Of a stretch of 64,000 nt of DNA, positions 45,019-55,963 are shown piece by piece (position 1 is the stretch's first letter; each line of letters starts with the position of its first letter). The translations under genes and the position numbers were made by a program. The stretch comes from Leishmania infantum JPCM5 (taxonomy: Eukaryota; Euglenozoa; Kinetoplastea; Trypanosomatida; Trypanosomatidae), in NCBI RefSeq assembly GCF_000002875.2, contig NC_009409.2, positions 62,001-126,000 on the forward strand, written 5' to 3'. The notes under the pieces were generated by a model. The model made no database searches and was not told the DNA's origin. It was given only the letters and a program-made list of their open reading frames with translations.

Positions 45019-45798
45019 GATAAAAGCCAGCACACTTAAAGAGCCGAGCAGTGGGTAGGTGCCGGGAGAGCGGGAGATGTGTGAGTGTCTGTGTCCTTAG
45101 GAGCTCCCCGCCCCTTACATCGTGTGGGGTGCGTCGATGCGGCGTGCACCTTGGTACAAGCCACACAGACGAGCCACCCGAAGATAGCGTCAATGGTGTC
45201 ACAGACGAAGACGAGAGGTCATTCAGGCGCCTTGAACTGAGATCCGCAGCACCCACCGGCACGCGCACAACTTCGGGGCAGTGACGCGCAAAGAGAACGC
45301 TGGGCAGTAGGTGGCCTTTAGAGACAAGTGTAGACTTGGCAGAGTAAGGGTGGCGCAGCAAATCCCTCCGAACTCGCATTCCGCCAAGCCGCAGCCGCAG
45401 GCATAGCTGCCATTGTCGGAATTCGATCCGACCGTCTTTGAAGACGAAGAGACTACGATGGCGACGTGAATTTGGGGGGGGGGGGGGGCACGGTGGCACG
45501 CGCACGCACACAACCGCTTCAGGCGACTGCAGACGTGTCACCGTGTGTCGGAGGTTGAGGTAGTTTGGCGAGGTTACTCGTGTTGGCCAGCACAGCTGGC
45601 TGCACGCTTGCGCATCGGTAGTGGGAACAAGAAGCGCATTTGCGCGAACATATGAAATAATGCAGAAAGGGGGAAGGAGATGGGGGAGGGGGCGGCAGCA
45701 GATGTGTGCGGTAACGCAACCCCACCCTTTCGTTTGTCCAGAGGCTGCACAAATATTGGGGCGTCGGGAGACACCGGTACCCACGACTTGCGACCACA
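45019..45798. other. Intergenic region with G15 run, no gene seen
   Basis: Ordinary spacer apart from a 15-nt G-run at 45474-45488 (poly-C on the coding strand). It holds the leader of the DUF1308 gene and the 3' UTR of the 124-aa gene. Confidence 0.55.
45474..45488. repeat. G15 homopolymer
   Basis: Fifteen consecutive G on the plus strand in spacer sequence. Confidence 0.9.
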
Positions 45799-46173
45799 TC
45801 AATCATTGACTTCATATCGCCACCAGTTCAGCCGCTTTTCTATGGGCCAGTCCCGCAACTGCTCATATTCGCGCTGCGACAGCTCGACGAGGCGGTGGTG
45901 GGTGTAGTCCTTCCCGTCGACACACCGGCCCCACAGTCCCACACGGGCCGATGGAACCTGGTCAAAATTCACGGTAACCGACGTGATGCCGCACCGTTTG
46001 CAGAGGCGGTAGCGCCGCTCGCGATCAAAATCCTTACGCATGTGCTTCTGGTTCTCCAGCCGGAAGGTGTCCTTCATGCGCTTGCTCAGCACGACGCCAT
46101 TGCTGCGATTCAGCGCACCGAATTTGGTGAAGGAGTAGAGCGAGTTGGGCCCAAACACATTGGCGCGGGACAT
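45799..46173 (-). CDS. Conserved-looking 124-aa protein, unknown
   Basis: A 124-residue basic protein without low-complexity sequence. It has one CKRC pair (C58, C61) and a further Cys in GRC near residue 84, several aromatic residues (W-W-R-Y near the C-terminus) and many Arg/Lys. There is no hydrophobic segment. The even composition, an ATG start at 46173 and flanking spacers typical of genes argue for a real gene. A small mitochondrial or ribonucleoprotein component is possible given size and charge, but there is no motif that decides this. Not recognised. Confidence 0.75.
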   Translation of the reverse strand: MSRANVFGPNSLYSFTKFGALNRSNGVVLSKRMKDTFRLENQKHMRKDFDRERRYRLCKRCGITSVTVNFDQVPSARVGLWGRCVDGKDYTHHRLVELSQREYEQLRDWPIEKRLNWWRYEVND

Positions 46174-46262
46174 TGCTGAGTGCTGCTAGTGTACACGCAC
46201 ACGGTGACTGAACGACTAGAAAAATGCACGGCGAGACAGCCGATCGGAGGTGACAGCGTGCG

Positions 46263-46300
<38 letters not shown>

Positions 46301-47396
46301 GTGGGGAGTGCGCACTGGCAGTTAAAGGCGTCGCATTGGGTATCGGTGTGCCCAGTACGCTCATGGAAGCGCGATCAAACAAGGCAGCGTTTCCTTTTAT
46401 CGAAGCGCAGAGAAGAGGGTAGAAGAGCGGATGCGAGGGTGTGTCGATGGGAGGTGGCCACATCTGAAAACGAAGATGAATGGGTGTTACGCGGAGATGC
46501 CCAGGCATTGCACATCCCGCCCTGCCCTTCCGTACCCCGCCGCGGTGTGTCGACTTTACGGCACGCACAAGGAGAAAAGGGGTAGCATGCGGCCCTGCGC
46601 GTACGCTTGCCATGCCACAATGGCCTGCTGCTGAGCCCTTCTTTCGCTTCATTTTTTGTTCTTTTCGGTTACGTCGTTGCACGATACGGCAGCTTACGAG
46701 AGACAACAAAACGAAAGGAAGGGAACAACCTCAGAGAAGAGGTGCGGGAGACAGCGAGGGTGCGGCGATCGTGTGAAGGGCTCGCATGCGCGGCTTCATG
46801 AATGGCGGCGGAGCGTGTGCATTTTTTTGTGTGCTCACTGACTTGCCCATAGACAGATGCGCACGCGTGCACGCACACTCGCATCCGTTGCCCACTCGGC
46901 GGAGAGCAGAAGGCCAGCAGCCGCAAACATAAGAAGACGGCGCACACATGCTGGACAAGGCCGCTCCTCCCTCCTCCACATCCACACACACGCACACGTG
47001 CAGAGAGAGGGAAAGACAATATCTCCACTGCGCACACACAGGCGAGCATAATGACAACGCTCCGGCGCGGCGCCGGCATCATCAGCGACGCTCACGACTG
47101 CAAGAGGTAAGAAGCAGCAGCAGCAGCGGCGGCAGATCGGTGTCCATCGCGCCGAATACCGCAGTACCGGCATGACTGGCCCCCTTTCAGGGAGTCCATA
47201 AAGCAACAGCACATCCGCGCAAGCGCGGAACACGCCAACGCAGTCACGGTAGGGAAAGAAGGGAGACGGCGGCGGCGGCGCTATGCACATACACACCACA
47301 AGAGCACATGGCAAAAAGGGCGCATGCGCCCACGGCAGTGTGCTTCTCTACCCCGGCCCATCCAGCACCACCACCCCCCATTCCCTCATCTGACGC
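46174..47396. other. Intergenic region with TG microsatellite, no gene seen
   Basis: Contains a (TG)17 run at 46265-46298 and an AGCAGC/GGCGGC tract near 47115-47132. It holds the Fcf2 3' UTR and the leader of the 124-aa gene. Confidence 0.55.
46265..46298. repeat. (TG)17 microsatellite
   Basis: An uninterrupted 34-nt dinucleotide run (CA on the coding strand) about 90 nt upstream of the 124-aa gene's ATG, so probably in its 5' UTR or just before its splice acceptor. Confidence 0.95.
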
Positions 47397-47936
47397 TTAG
47401 AACACGTCGTGCTTGGACTTGCGCTTCGAGGCACGCTTCTCCTTCGCCTTGGCCGCCTCTACCGCCGCCTTCTTCGCGGCGGCCGCCCTCGACTTTTGAT
47501 TCACCTTCGTGTTGCGCTTGATACGCGTGGCGACCACCTCCTCGAACTGCGGGTTCTCCTCAATCCACTCATCCGCGAAGGACTTGTAGCGACGACGCTT
47601 GTTGCGCCCCACATCGGCAAAGTAGCCGAACTCCATGAACTCGCTCTCCCCTACGCCGGCTGCCTTCTTGGGTGCTTGGTGCTGACGCTCTGGGTCCACA
47701 AAGTTGCGGTACTTGAGCAGCTCAATCTCCTGCTTCTGGTCCTCACTGAGCGGCCTCTTCTTCATGCCGTACCACTGCGAGAGCGTGTTCTTCTGCTCGC
47801 GGCGCTTCTCTCGAACGGCGTCCTTGCGGTCTTGGATGCCTTGCACCCCGTCGCGCCCACCGTAGAAGTCGCCAGAGCTCGTAACCGCCTTGGCCATCAT
47901 GTCGGCCACACTGTCGCTGCTGCCGCTGGCAGGCAT
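47397..47936 (-). CDS. FCF2: Fcf2-like rRNA processing protein
   Basis: A 179-residue protein. Residues ~50-145 match the Fcf2 domain: SQWYGMKKRPLSEDQKQEIELLKYRNFVDPER-type core (family: W-F-x-M-P, then T-x-E-x-K-x-D-L-x-x-L-R-x-R-x-x-L-D-P), then F-M-E-F-G-Y-F, RNKRRRYKSFADEWIEE (family: K-K-E-R-K-x-T-L-V-D-E-L) and a basic Lys/Ala-rich tail. Fcf2 is needed for early pre-18S rRNA cleavages in the nucleolus with the small-subunit processome; the human relative is the C-terminal part of DNTTIP2. The size is close to the yeast protein (217 aa). Start at 47936 (ATG). The family assignment is confident; the role in this organism is inferred from the family. Confidence 0.9.
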   Translation of the reverse strand: MPASGSSDSVADMMAKAVTSSGDFYGGRDGVQGIQDRKDAVREKRREQKNTLSQWYGMKKRPLSEDQKQEIELLKYRNFVDPERQHQAPKKAAGVGESEFMEFGYFADVGRNKRRRYKSFADEWIEENPQFEEVVATRIKRNTKVNQKSRAAAAKKAAVEAAKAKEKRASKRKSKHDVF

Positions 47937-48808
47937 GGGCTGCAGCCAAACAAAGACAAAAAAGGGGAAGACTACGAGTACCGCTCTTGCTGAGCGCTGT
48001 GCTTGCAGCTGTTTCCGTCAAGGCCAACGCAGGCAGAGCGAGCGCCTCGCTGCTTGTTCCTGGAACAGTTGGCAGTGGTGCTAGGTAAACAAAGATGGGG
48101 GGGGGAATAAAAGAAACATCGGTGGCGGGGAGGTCATGAGGGCATCATCATCAGAGCAAACCACGAGGGAGGGAGGCGGAATACGGAAGGAGGTGTCGCA
48201 CGACATCGCTGCCGGTCACGTACACCTCCACCTGCGAAACCAGTGAAAAGACGCGTGCGACACGTCAGCCAGATACCATTACACAGACGGTAACGCGGTC
48301 ACTCAGGGCACGCCACTCGCTTACTCAGAACGCCCTCTGTTCTGCCTCATTGGGGAGGGGAAGGAGGAGGGTCGGGCACAGCAAGTGCACGAACACTCAC
48401 GGGCGCGTCCCTTTTCAACAATGCACCTCAAGGCCTGCTTCCTGGAAGGCGTCACGCGGCCGCCGGCACGGTGGTGTCAGACGCTGAGCGCCACGACAAC
48501 GGTCTCGTGTATGTGTGCATGTGTGTGTGCCACACTCCCACGAGCCGCACGTCGCAACCAAAAACCCAAAAAGTCCCACGAAAAAAAAAACAGAGAAAGC
48601 AGAAGACAGCCACGCATGTGCATAGGAGAGGCGGAGGCACCACACAGACGGCTTGGAAGGAGCTGAGGCGTGCGCAGCACACGAGCAAAGGCCATGGCGC
48701 AGGCGAGACATGCGCGCATGCGCATCCGCTACGGCGTCTCGCCTCCACCCCTTTCCGCGCGGCAGAGAGACAGATATTAGAAGAGGGCCGTTTTCCACGG
48801 CCAGCCCC
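47937..48808. other. Intergenic region, no gene seen
   Basis: A G8-9 run near 48097 and an A10 run near 48581-48590. Open frames are UTR-like. Confidence 0.5.
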
Positions 48809-51361
48809 TCACCGCAACTGCCGCGTTGCCTCCTGCAGCCGCTCCTCGAGCTCCAACTTCGCTTGCAACGTCTCCTGCAGAAGACACTGCAGGGAGCGTA
48901 GTCGACCCTCATCACCACCACGCGACACCGCTGCAGGGGTCAACACCCCAGCCGCCAACAGCTGGTTCATGGTGGAGGCGTTCCGCTTGAGCTCGCCCGT
49001 CAGCGCGGCACACCGCAGCTGCAGGTCCTCGATCATTGTCGTCAACTTCCACTTTTCCTCCTGCATCGTGGTCAAACGGTCGAGTAGCGCCTCGTTCTCC
49101 ACCTGCACCGCCTCCCAGGTGGACATGTGCTCCGGGTTGTAGCGCCGTTCAATGTCGGTGACCTGCCGCGGAGACGCAACGACGAGGAGGTGCGTCGACG
49201 GGAGCGGATCGCCGCTGTCGAGGTCGGCGAGAGAAGAGGCGACAGGGCCGTTTTCGCCGTCGCTGCGGCAAACCCACGCCGCGGACGTGTCTCGCCAGCT
49301 GCCCGAGAAGGAAGGGCGCTGCGACGTCGTCGTCGGCGCAGCGGGGGCGTTGCTCAACGGCGCCACCGCGGATGGCGGTAACCGGCGCTGTACCTCCTCG
49401 AGCAACCTGGTCTTCTCGCTCAACCCGTCCTGAGACACAGTGAGCGCCTGGCGCAGCTCCTTGTTGAGGGCTAGCAACTGCTGCATCTCAGCCTTCCGCT
49501 GCGCCTCCACCAGCGCGATGCGTTGTTCAAAGGTGTGCTTGAGCTCCTCGAGTTGCCGCTCTCGGTCCACAAGCACGGCTGTGTCTGCGGCGGCCCCGAA
49601 AACCGGACTGTAGGGCACAGAGGGCGACGGCAAAGCGACACGGAGAGTCGTCACGGCGGCGTCCTCCATGCGCGACGACGTCGACGACGATGCCGCAGCG
49701 ACAGTCGGTGTGGCCGGCTCCGGTGCCACTTTCGAACTCTCATTCGCGGCCGCGGTAGTCGTGGACTTGTCGCGATCACCGCGTTGCGTGGCGGAGTGTA
49801 GGCACTGCTTCCACACCACCTCTCGAACCTGGCAGGCTAGCACGCGCTTCAGCAGCTGCTTCGCTGCCGCTTCGTTCACACGTGCTTGCCGAGACAAGGC
49901 GAGCATCTGCCGCTCCCATTTCGCCTTTTCCTGCTGGTACTGGGCGGTACGGTCACGCAAGGCGATGCGCAGGCGGTTTGCGTCTCGCTCCAGCTGCCGG
50001 AGTCGCTCATCCTCCTCCTTGCGCGAGATTGCCCGCTCCAGCTCCAGCTCGCTCTCATTCACTTGCCGGCGGTACAGCAGCGCTGACGCCTTCAGCTCAG
50101 CGTTCTCTTTCTGGAGGGCCTGCGCCACCTCCTCCGCCTTGGCTCGCCGCGCCGCCTGCTTTTTTGCGTCGCGCGTGAGCCTGTCGGCCATGGCATGCAA
50201 GTCGCTGATTTGCTTTTCCAGCGCCTCTTTCTGGTACGCCTCGCTGGCTGTAAGCCGCGGTGCCGCTGCTGCAGCACGTGGTGCCGGGTGGGCCGCCGCC
50301 TCCATCGAGCTTGTCAAGAGGCGCTGCAGCTGGCCCTCCAGGTGCGCGTTTTTCTCCTGCAAAAACGCCTTCTCGCGCATCATGGTGGACATAGCTTCCC
50401 GCAGTTGTGCCAGAGCGTACGCGGCGCTCTCGTGTCGCAGGCGTGCCGCGCGCACCTCCGTCTCTCGCTCTGCCAAGCGCGTCTGCATATCTGCGAGTTG
50501 GTGCGCCGGAGAAGCCGGCGTGGTGCCTGCTTGTGGCAGTGACAGGGAGGTGGTGCTCACATCCGCGAGAAGCGCTTTGCGGAGCTCGGCAAGCTCCACC
50601 AGCGCAGCCTCGAGCCGCTTCCTCTCCATGGCCAGTGCGGTCTGTGTGGTGCTCAGCTCACTTTGAGTGCTAGTCAGAAGCCCTTGCGCAGCATCCAACG
50701 CAACGGCCCTGACTCGCAGCTCTGCAACCTCTTCGGAGAAGGGTGCAGTTGCCGGCGCACAGCTCGGCGTCATCGTCGACGGCTCCGCAGCCACCACCAC
50801 GGCGCGCACAGCAGTGGTGGTTGAAGCCGCACCTGCCACACCCACCACCTTGCCGGTCACAGCCGTGCCGTGCACTACCCGGCCGGCAACGGCATGGGCC
50901 GCAGGCGGACTAGCACCCGTCGCCGTGGTGGCAGGGACGCCGCGCGCAACGACAGCGGCGGGGGCCGAGCTGGCGTCAGCAGCCGGGCGGACTTGTAAGG
51001 CAAAAGAGGGTGGCGGCGGCGGTGTCGACGTTGTCGGCGAACACCCAGCGAGTGGGGAGCTCGACTTGGCAACGCCGTCTGCAGCAGCAGAAAAGAGGGC
51101 GTTATACTGATCCCCCGCAGGTGTTCCGGCCCTGCTTGACACCAGTCGGCTCGTCTGCGTGTGCACGCGCTCGAGGCAGCGCGTCAGCTGCGCGCATCGC
51201 TCGTGCTGCTGCTCCAGGCACTGGATCAGCTCCGGCACGGTCGGTGGGAGCTGAACAATAGAGCTTGTGTACGACGCGGCCTCATCCTCCGTGGGGGGCG
51301 GAGCCGTTGGTGGTGCAGCGGCAGCCTGCGCGGAGGAATAGGTGGACGCCACCGCGGACAT
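48809..51361 (-). CDS. Coiled-coil protein (850 aa), function unknown
   Basis: An 850-residue protein. The N-terminal ~50 residues are Ala/Pro/Thr-rich; a short helix follows (about 45-80), then a long Ala/Thr/Pro/Val low-complexity linker to about 200. Residues ~205-510 and ~600-850 are heptad-rich coiled coils with high Glu/Arg/Gln/Leu content, broken near 520-600 by Ser/Thr-rich sequence. There is no membrane segment or enzymatic motif. The frame extends upstream to 51460, but the ATG at 51361 begins the coding-like part. A cytoskeletal role is plausible from the coiled coils only. Family not recognised. Confidence 0.88.
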   Translation of the reverse strand: MSAVASTYSSAQAAAAPPTAPPPTEDEAASYTSSIVQLPPTVPELIQCLEQQHERCAQLTRCLERVHTQTSRLVSSRAGTPAGDQYNALFSAAADGVAKSSSPLAGCSPTTSTPPPPPSFALQVRPAADASSAPAAVVARGVPATTATGASPPAAHAVAGRVVHGTAVTGKVVGVAGAASTTTAVRAVVVAAEPSTMTPSCAPATAPFSEEVAELRVRAVALDAAQGLLTSTQSELSTTQTALAMERKRLEAALVELAELRKALLADVSTTSLSLPQAGTTPASPAHQLADMQTRLAERETEVRAARLRHESAAYALAQLREAMSTMMREKAFLQEKNAHLEGQLQRLLTSSMEAAAHPAPRAAAAAPRLTASEAYQKEALEKQISDLHAMADRLTRDAKKQAARRAKAEEVAQALQKENAELKASALLYRRQVNESELELERAISRKEEDERLRQLERDANRLRIALRDRTAQYQQEKAKWERQMLALSRQARVNEAAAKQLLKRVLACQVREVVWKQCLHSATQRGDRDKSTTTAAANESSKVAPEPATPTVAAASSSTSSRMEDAAVTTLRVALPSPSVPYSPVFGAAADTAVLVDRERQLEELKHTFEQRIALVEAQRKAEMQQLLALNKELRQALTVSQDGLSEKTRLLEEVQRRLPPSAVAPLSNAPAAPTTTSQRPSFSGSWRDTSAAWVCRSDGENGPVASSLADLDSGDPLPSTHLLVVASPRQVTDIERRYNPEHMSTWEAVQVENEALLDRLTTMQEEKWKLTTMIEDLQLRCAALTGELKRNASTMNQLLAAGVLTPAAVSRGGDEGRLRSLQCLLQETLQAKLELEERLQEATRQLR

Positions 51362-52762
51362 GGCCAAGCCTACACGAAAGATGAGAACGAGAGATGGAGG
51401 CAACGCAGAGGGGCGCCGGGTACAAAACCGAATCACAGCACGAACGCGCTGCGCCGTCACTCAGTGCGGACGTGGCGCAGGCGCTTTGCCGATCCGACAC
51501 GCCCCCCACGTCCCCCTCCTCCCGCACACAGCAAAGCCGGAAAAACAAAGGGGGCGGGGCACCGTGCCCTTGTGCGTGTGCGTGTGTGGTTGTGCACTTG
51601 CCACTCGACGTGGTGCGTCCACCCGCCTCTGCCACGGAAAGCGGCGTATGGCAAAACCCACCGAAGAAAATTGCGAAACGTCAGCACAGGTTTGTGTGTG
51701 TGTGTGTATGTGTGTGTGTGTATGTGTGTGTGTGTATGTGTGTGTGTGTATGTGTGTGTGTGTGTGTGTGTGTGTACATGGGTGTGGCCAGTGCTGTGAG
51801 AGGACAAGACGGGCTGGTGGTGAAGGGCGAGGGCGTGATTGTACGGCGTGAGCGTCAGAAGGCTCAGTTGGAAAGAAAACCGTCACAGGCAAAAACAGAG
51901 AGGAGCAGCCCCCCCCCCCGTCCTACAGCCGCTCGCACCACCAGCAAGATGGACCGCGTGTGTGCTATGCTCACCTGCGCCAAAAGGAAGAGAACGCGGT
52001 GAGGAGCGCACAGAAAAGCACGACAACCGGCGCACGATGGCACAAGGACAAGCGCCGCACCCACCGACACAGCTGCGCCAGGTAGGAAATTGGACACGAC
52101 AAAGAGTAGAGGTGCTAGTGGTGGAGCAGACGCAGCAGGAAGATGGCAACCACGTCGCAGGTCAGCATCGGGGAGGGGGGTCGGGGAGAGCAGCTGAATA
52201 GGCATGAGAAAAGCGCAGCACCCAACACTCGTGTTCGCCCGGCGTGCGCTTCACCGTGAGGCGGCATGAGAGGCGTGTCGACGCCAGTCAACGCGAAGGT
52301 CGACAAAGTCCAAACAGATAGCATCCCTCTCTCCTCTCCTGGAGCTTGACGCCTGTGCCAGCGTTTGCGCGTCGCACAGCTTCGGCACACATACTGACAC
52401 ACTCGTGGCGTCTTCCTCCCTTGGCACACACACACACGCACACATACCGAAAATGCGGGGCCGAGGGGGAAGGGGCGACAGGAAACAACAGCGAAGTCGG
52501 GCGAAGCAGAGATGAAGAGAAGCAGGGCCAAACTCACGCACAACAAAACGATACGATGCGCAGGAATAGGCAGAGAGGCGGGAGAACTGAAGGAGCCGCC
52601 TGCAGATGCCGCGAGACGCGCCCGTTTCGGCCAGCCTACGCGCGCCTACCGTACCTCTGCACGTTCATACACATCTCCTTTCCGTGTAGCTGTGCGTGGA
52701 AGTGAAGGTGGGCGCAGAGGTGAGATCGCTAATACCACTCAATGGACAGGCGCGCAACACGG
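51362..52762. other. Intergenic region with a TG/TA minisatellite, no gene seen
   Basis: Contains the TG-rich minisatellite at 51691-51774 and a C10-11 run near 51910-51919. Frames through the repeat encode Cys/Val or His/Thr repeats and are not genes. Confidence 0.6.
51691..51774. repeat. TG-rich minisatellite with periodic TA interruption
   Basis: An ~84-nt TG tract interrupted at intervals of about 12-14 nt by TA, giving a higher-order repeat of (TG)5-6TA units. It lies ~330-410 nt upstream of the 850-aa gene's ATG. Confidence 0.9.
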
Positions 52763-53368
52763 TTAGCTTGGCTGGATATCACGCAGGTGCGCCTCGGCGT
52801 AGGCGGTCCACTGCGCCACTCGCTCCCTCAGCTTTGCCATGTCGTCTGGCGTCACGTTGCGGCTCTCGTACGAGTACACGCGCACTTGCCGCTCTCGTTC
52901 GTTGAGCCGGGCCACACACAGCCGCTGCTGCACCGCATGCAACACCGTGCGCTGCACCGACACCGTGTCCTGAACGCCAAGCGCCCGCTCGACATCGTCG
53001 TACGAGAGGCACACGCCGTCAGGCGTCAGTGCGTGCTCGCTACATAAGGTGAGAAACGAAAGCAGCTGTAGCTTCGTCATCAGCTCCGGTTGTTGGGCGA
53101 GGAGGGCCTTGACACCATCGGACGTCTCATCGACGTCCGCTACCGTGTTGAAGGTGAGCAGCTTCAGCAACGCGATCGTGTCTGAAGTGCGGGCCGGTAC
53201 TGCCGTCGCGTTCTGCCTCCTCATGCACGTCTGGAGCGCACTCAGGAGAGCCCCGTAGAAGAAGACGGAGGCATCCGCGAGGCCTGACTGCACCGCAGCA
53301 AGAGCATCTGCCGCTGTCGTTGCCTGCTGCACCCTGACCACGTAGGACGCGCCACCTAAGGAGCCCAT
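52763..53368 (-). CDS. CSN7: COP9 signalosome subunit 7-like PCI-domain protein
   Basis: A 201-residue protein. Residues ~60-160 fit a PCI domain: an N-terminal helical part with L-L-K-L-L-T-F, then L-M-T-K-L-Q-L-L-S-F-L-T-L-C (CSN7: N-K-L-K-x-L-T-I-V-x-L-A), L-S-Y-D-D-V-E-R-A-L-G-V (winged-helix entry) and a V-L-H-A-V-Q-Q-R-L-C-V-A-R-L-N-E strand-helix. After the winged helix, SRNVTPDDMAKLRERVAQW lines up with the CSN7 tail G-R-D-I-x-x-x-D-I-x-x-I-x-x-x-L-x-x-W. CSN7 is a scaffold subunit of the signalosome that removes Nedd8 from cullin ubiquitin ligases. The upstream frame adds two residues via GTG; the ATG is at 53368. A PCI subunit of the proteasome lid or eIF3 is the alternative. Confidence 0.82.
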   Translation of the reverse strand: MGSLGGASYVVRVQQATTAADALAAVQSGLADASVFFYGALLSALQTCMRRQNATAVPARTSDTIALLKLLTFNTVADVDETSDGVKALLAQQPELMTKLQLLSFLTLCSEHALTPDGVCLSYDDVERALGVQDTVSVQRTVLHAVQQRLCVARLNERERQVRVYSYESRNVTPDDMAKLRERVAQWTAYAEAHLRDIQPS

Positions 53369-54250
53369 CTCCACTGAGAGGGGGGGAGAGGAGTGGATGG
53401 GAGAAGAGAAGAGAGTTAGGCACCCCGTTGCGAGAGCGGCAGCGAAGCAGGAGAGAGCAAAGAGACCCCGCCAGCATTAACGGAAGCGGCCCCTGCGCCT
53501 TGTCGGACGCGTGTAGCCCTCAACTCCCTCCCTTCCCGTCCCCCCGTCGCATCAGACAGGCACTGCTGTTGTCCGATCAAGGCGATGAACGTCGGGGACG
53601 CCTGCAGTGCGGCACAGATGCACATCTCGTCATGGTGAGTGACGCGAGCGAGGTGCAATGGGAAGGGAGGGGGCGAAGCGGCAGAGACGATAAAAGGCGG
53701 GAGACGGTGGTGAGAGCGAGAGGGAGGGATCGTGCTTTCGGTGGTGGTGGTGTTAACTGTCATGTTGGTGGTAGCGGTGCGGCTTCACCAAGGGAGGTCC
53801 GATCAGGCATGTGTCGCCACACCCACACCTAGAGACGTGCACACCTGAAGACCGACATCCACAGAAGAGATGAGCCAGGAGAAGAAAGAAAAAGGGGGGC
53901 AGTAATAGTGCAGGCAAGACCAGCGCACAGATCCAGAAGGCGGGCGCTGAACAGGTCACTCATGTCCTCTCTCCCTCGGCATGCTCTCCGCATGCTTCTT
54001 GGCAGCAAGCGTGAACTACTAGATGGGATGTGGAAGGGTGCGGTGGTGCGTTCCCCCGTAGCAGCAGCAATCGCGGACTGCGTGGATGGTCCCTCTCTCG
54101 GAAAACGGGAGGGGGGAAAGGGGAGGAAAGAGGACACACGCGCCTGCGTTTAGCGGAGCGCAGCACTCAAATGACGCCGCAGTGTGTCTCTGAGAGAAGC
54201 AATAAAACGCTCCGCTGTGTGTATGTGTGAGTGTGCGCGGTTTGCGGGAC
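53369..54250. other. Intergenic region, no gene seen
   Basis: Ordinary spacer with a GGT-rich stretch near 53738-53775 and an A-rich stretch near 53880-53895. No convincing frame. Confidence 0.5.
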
Positions 54251-54553
54251 TCACCGTCCTTCAGGTGGCTTAGGGCCGTGACCGACAGTCCCCGCCTGCC
54301 CACCCCCTGCCGACAGTGACTGCTGCGGCTTCTGCACTGCGTCACGGTTGAGGTACGCGCGCACTACATTGTAGCTGGAGCGGATGTCATTAGCGACCTC
54401 ACGGGCAGCGGCGCCGAGCCACAGCCCGAACTTCTCGCTGGTCAAGTCGCGCTCCATGCGAGCCGCCTTCTCCGCCACGCGCTGCACCAGAGGCGTATTC
54501 GATGCCTCCGAGACGAGAGTTTTGTAGACCAAACTCTTAAAGAAGGCTTTCAT
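54251..54553 (-). CDS. Small 100-aa protein, unknown
   Basis: A 100-residue protein. Residues 1-75 are even in composition and helical (MKAFFKSLVYKTLVSEAS start; an E-K-F-G-L-W-L-G-A-A-A-R-E segment), and the last ~25 are Gly/Pro/Ser-rich. The N-terminus (Met-Lys, aromatic and basic residues, no acidic residue until position 16) could be a mitochondrial presequence. The frame continues upstream to 54901, but that part is His/Arg/Ser-rich UTR; the ATG at 54553 is the first that opens coding-like sequence. Family not recognised. Confidence 0.7.
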   Translation of the reverse strand: MKAFFKSLVYKTLVSEASNTPLVQRVAEKAARMERDLTSEKFGLWLGAAAREVANDIRSSYNVVRAYLNRDAVQKPQQSLSAGGGQAGTVGHGPKPPEGR

Positions 54554-55963
54554 GGTGTAATGTTGTGTGAGAATTCTGTTAAAGGCGTGGCTGTCCCGTG
54601 GAGTGTGCTCTCTCCACTCTCCCAAGGCAGGGAGAGGCCTGCAACGGATGCAAGGATGCCGACTGCAGCAGAGACTTCTCGTGGGTGCGCACCTCTTCAA
54701 ACGCGGTGCTGAGCGCGCTGCTCCGTGCGTTGTGTGACGCGGGACACTGGCAGGGGCGCGCCAAGCGTGCCGGACACACCGACAGGGTGACGGTTGTGAA
54801 GAAACAAGAAGGGAAGAGCAGGAGCCGGAGAGAGGGAGAGAGCGGGTGCAGTCTACACCAGTGGAGACGCTCACGCAGGAGAAAGAACGGTGCGCTAGCA
54901 TAGCGCCTCGGCGCGTAGGTCATTGGAGGAATCCAATGGCAGCGAGCAAGACAGTCGACAGTGGGCGCCTTGACTCAGATATATATACGCATAGATAGAC
55001 TAACACGCCGTTATTTCGACGGCGGCAGTCGCAACAGCCTGCCACCGTCGAGCACAAGTGCACGCATCGCCCTCTGTCCACTCGGAGATGGGTCTGAGGA
55101 CAACAACGCACACACGCTGAAAGAGGCGGGTGATTACGACCAGCGAGGCGGACAGCGCCAGAGGAGAACAACAAACACCGTGCTCAGGCATACGGACACG
55201 TGCACACACAGACGCCCAAGCGCGAGCTCTGGGGCGGCATGGCATCCCAGCGCAGTCGCTGGTTGTGCATGCAAATGCGCGAGCGGCACCTCGCTGGTCT
55301 TTTTTTTTCCGGGGTGTCGAGCGCAGAATCGGTGTTAGTGTTGACGCCGCGCACCCACTCCTCCCTCAGGTCTGCCCTCCCTTGGCCATTCTTGGGTCGG
55401 GTGCTCCCTCTACCTCTCCCCGCGGCGACGACGGCGCAGTTCGAGTCGCGCACGCCCGCACACACAGGCGCAGAGCATGCGTGAGAGATGCATGCGTCGT
55501 GCGCCGGGGCACTGCAGCACACGACGGCAACATGCCCCACTTCACGCGCGCGGGTATATCGCAGTAAAAAGGTGCTGCAAGGAGGCGGAGGCCGGAAAGA
55601 GGAGAGAAATAGGCGGCGAGCCCTTCAGCTTAGGGCGCACAGTCGTGCCCGCGACACATAGACACAACAACAGTGTCGCATCGGTATCCGACTACGCCAA
55701 GAAGCAGAGCCGCAGACGCAGGGGCTACGGAGAACCACGCATGGTTACCTTGAAAGGGTTGTGCGTTGGGTTGCCTTGCGCTCCACTTTCGCCCGTGTCT
55801 TGACACGCACAGCAAAAGCCGGTGCCTTGTTGCTCTCTTCGCTCACACCGCCGCAGCTGTGACCTGTGGGGCATCGCCACCTCACAAGCGTCAACGGTTT
55901 ACTGCAGAAACGGAGGCGCAAGAACGAGGTGTCAACGCTGCGGCTGCAAGAGCATCGCCAGCA
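54554..55963. other. Intergenic region (1.4 kb), no gene seen
   Basis: A short TATATATA stretch near 54978 and a T9 run near 55301 are the only notable items. It holds the DENR 3' UTR and the leader of the 100-aa gene. Confidence 0.5.

Noticed and set aside
51342..52002. Plus- and minus-strand frames rich in Cys/Val or His/Thr
   Set aside because: They are translations of the TG/CA minisatellite.
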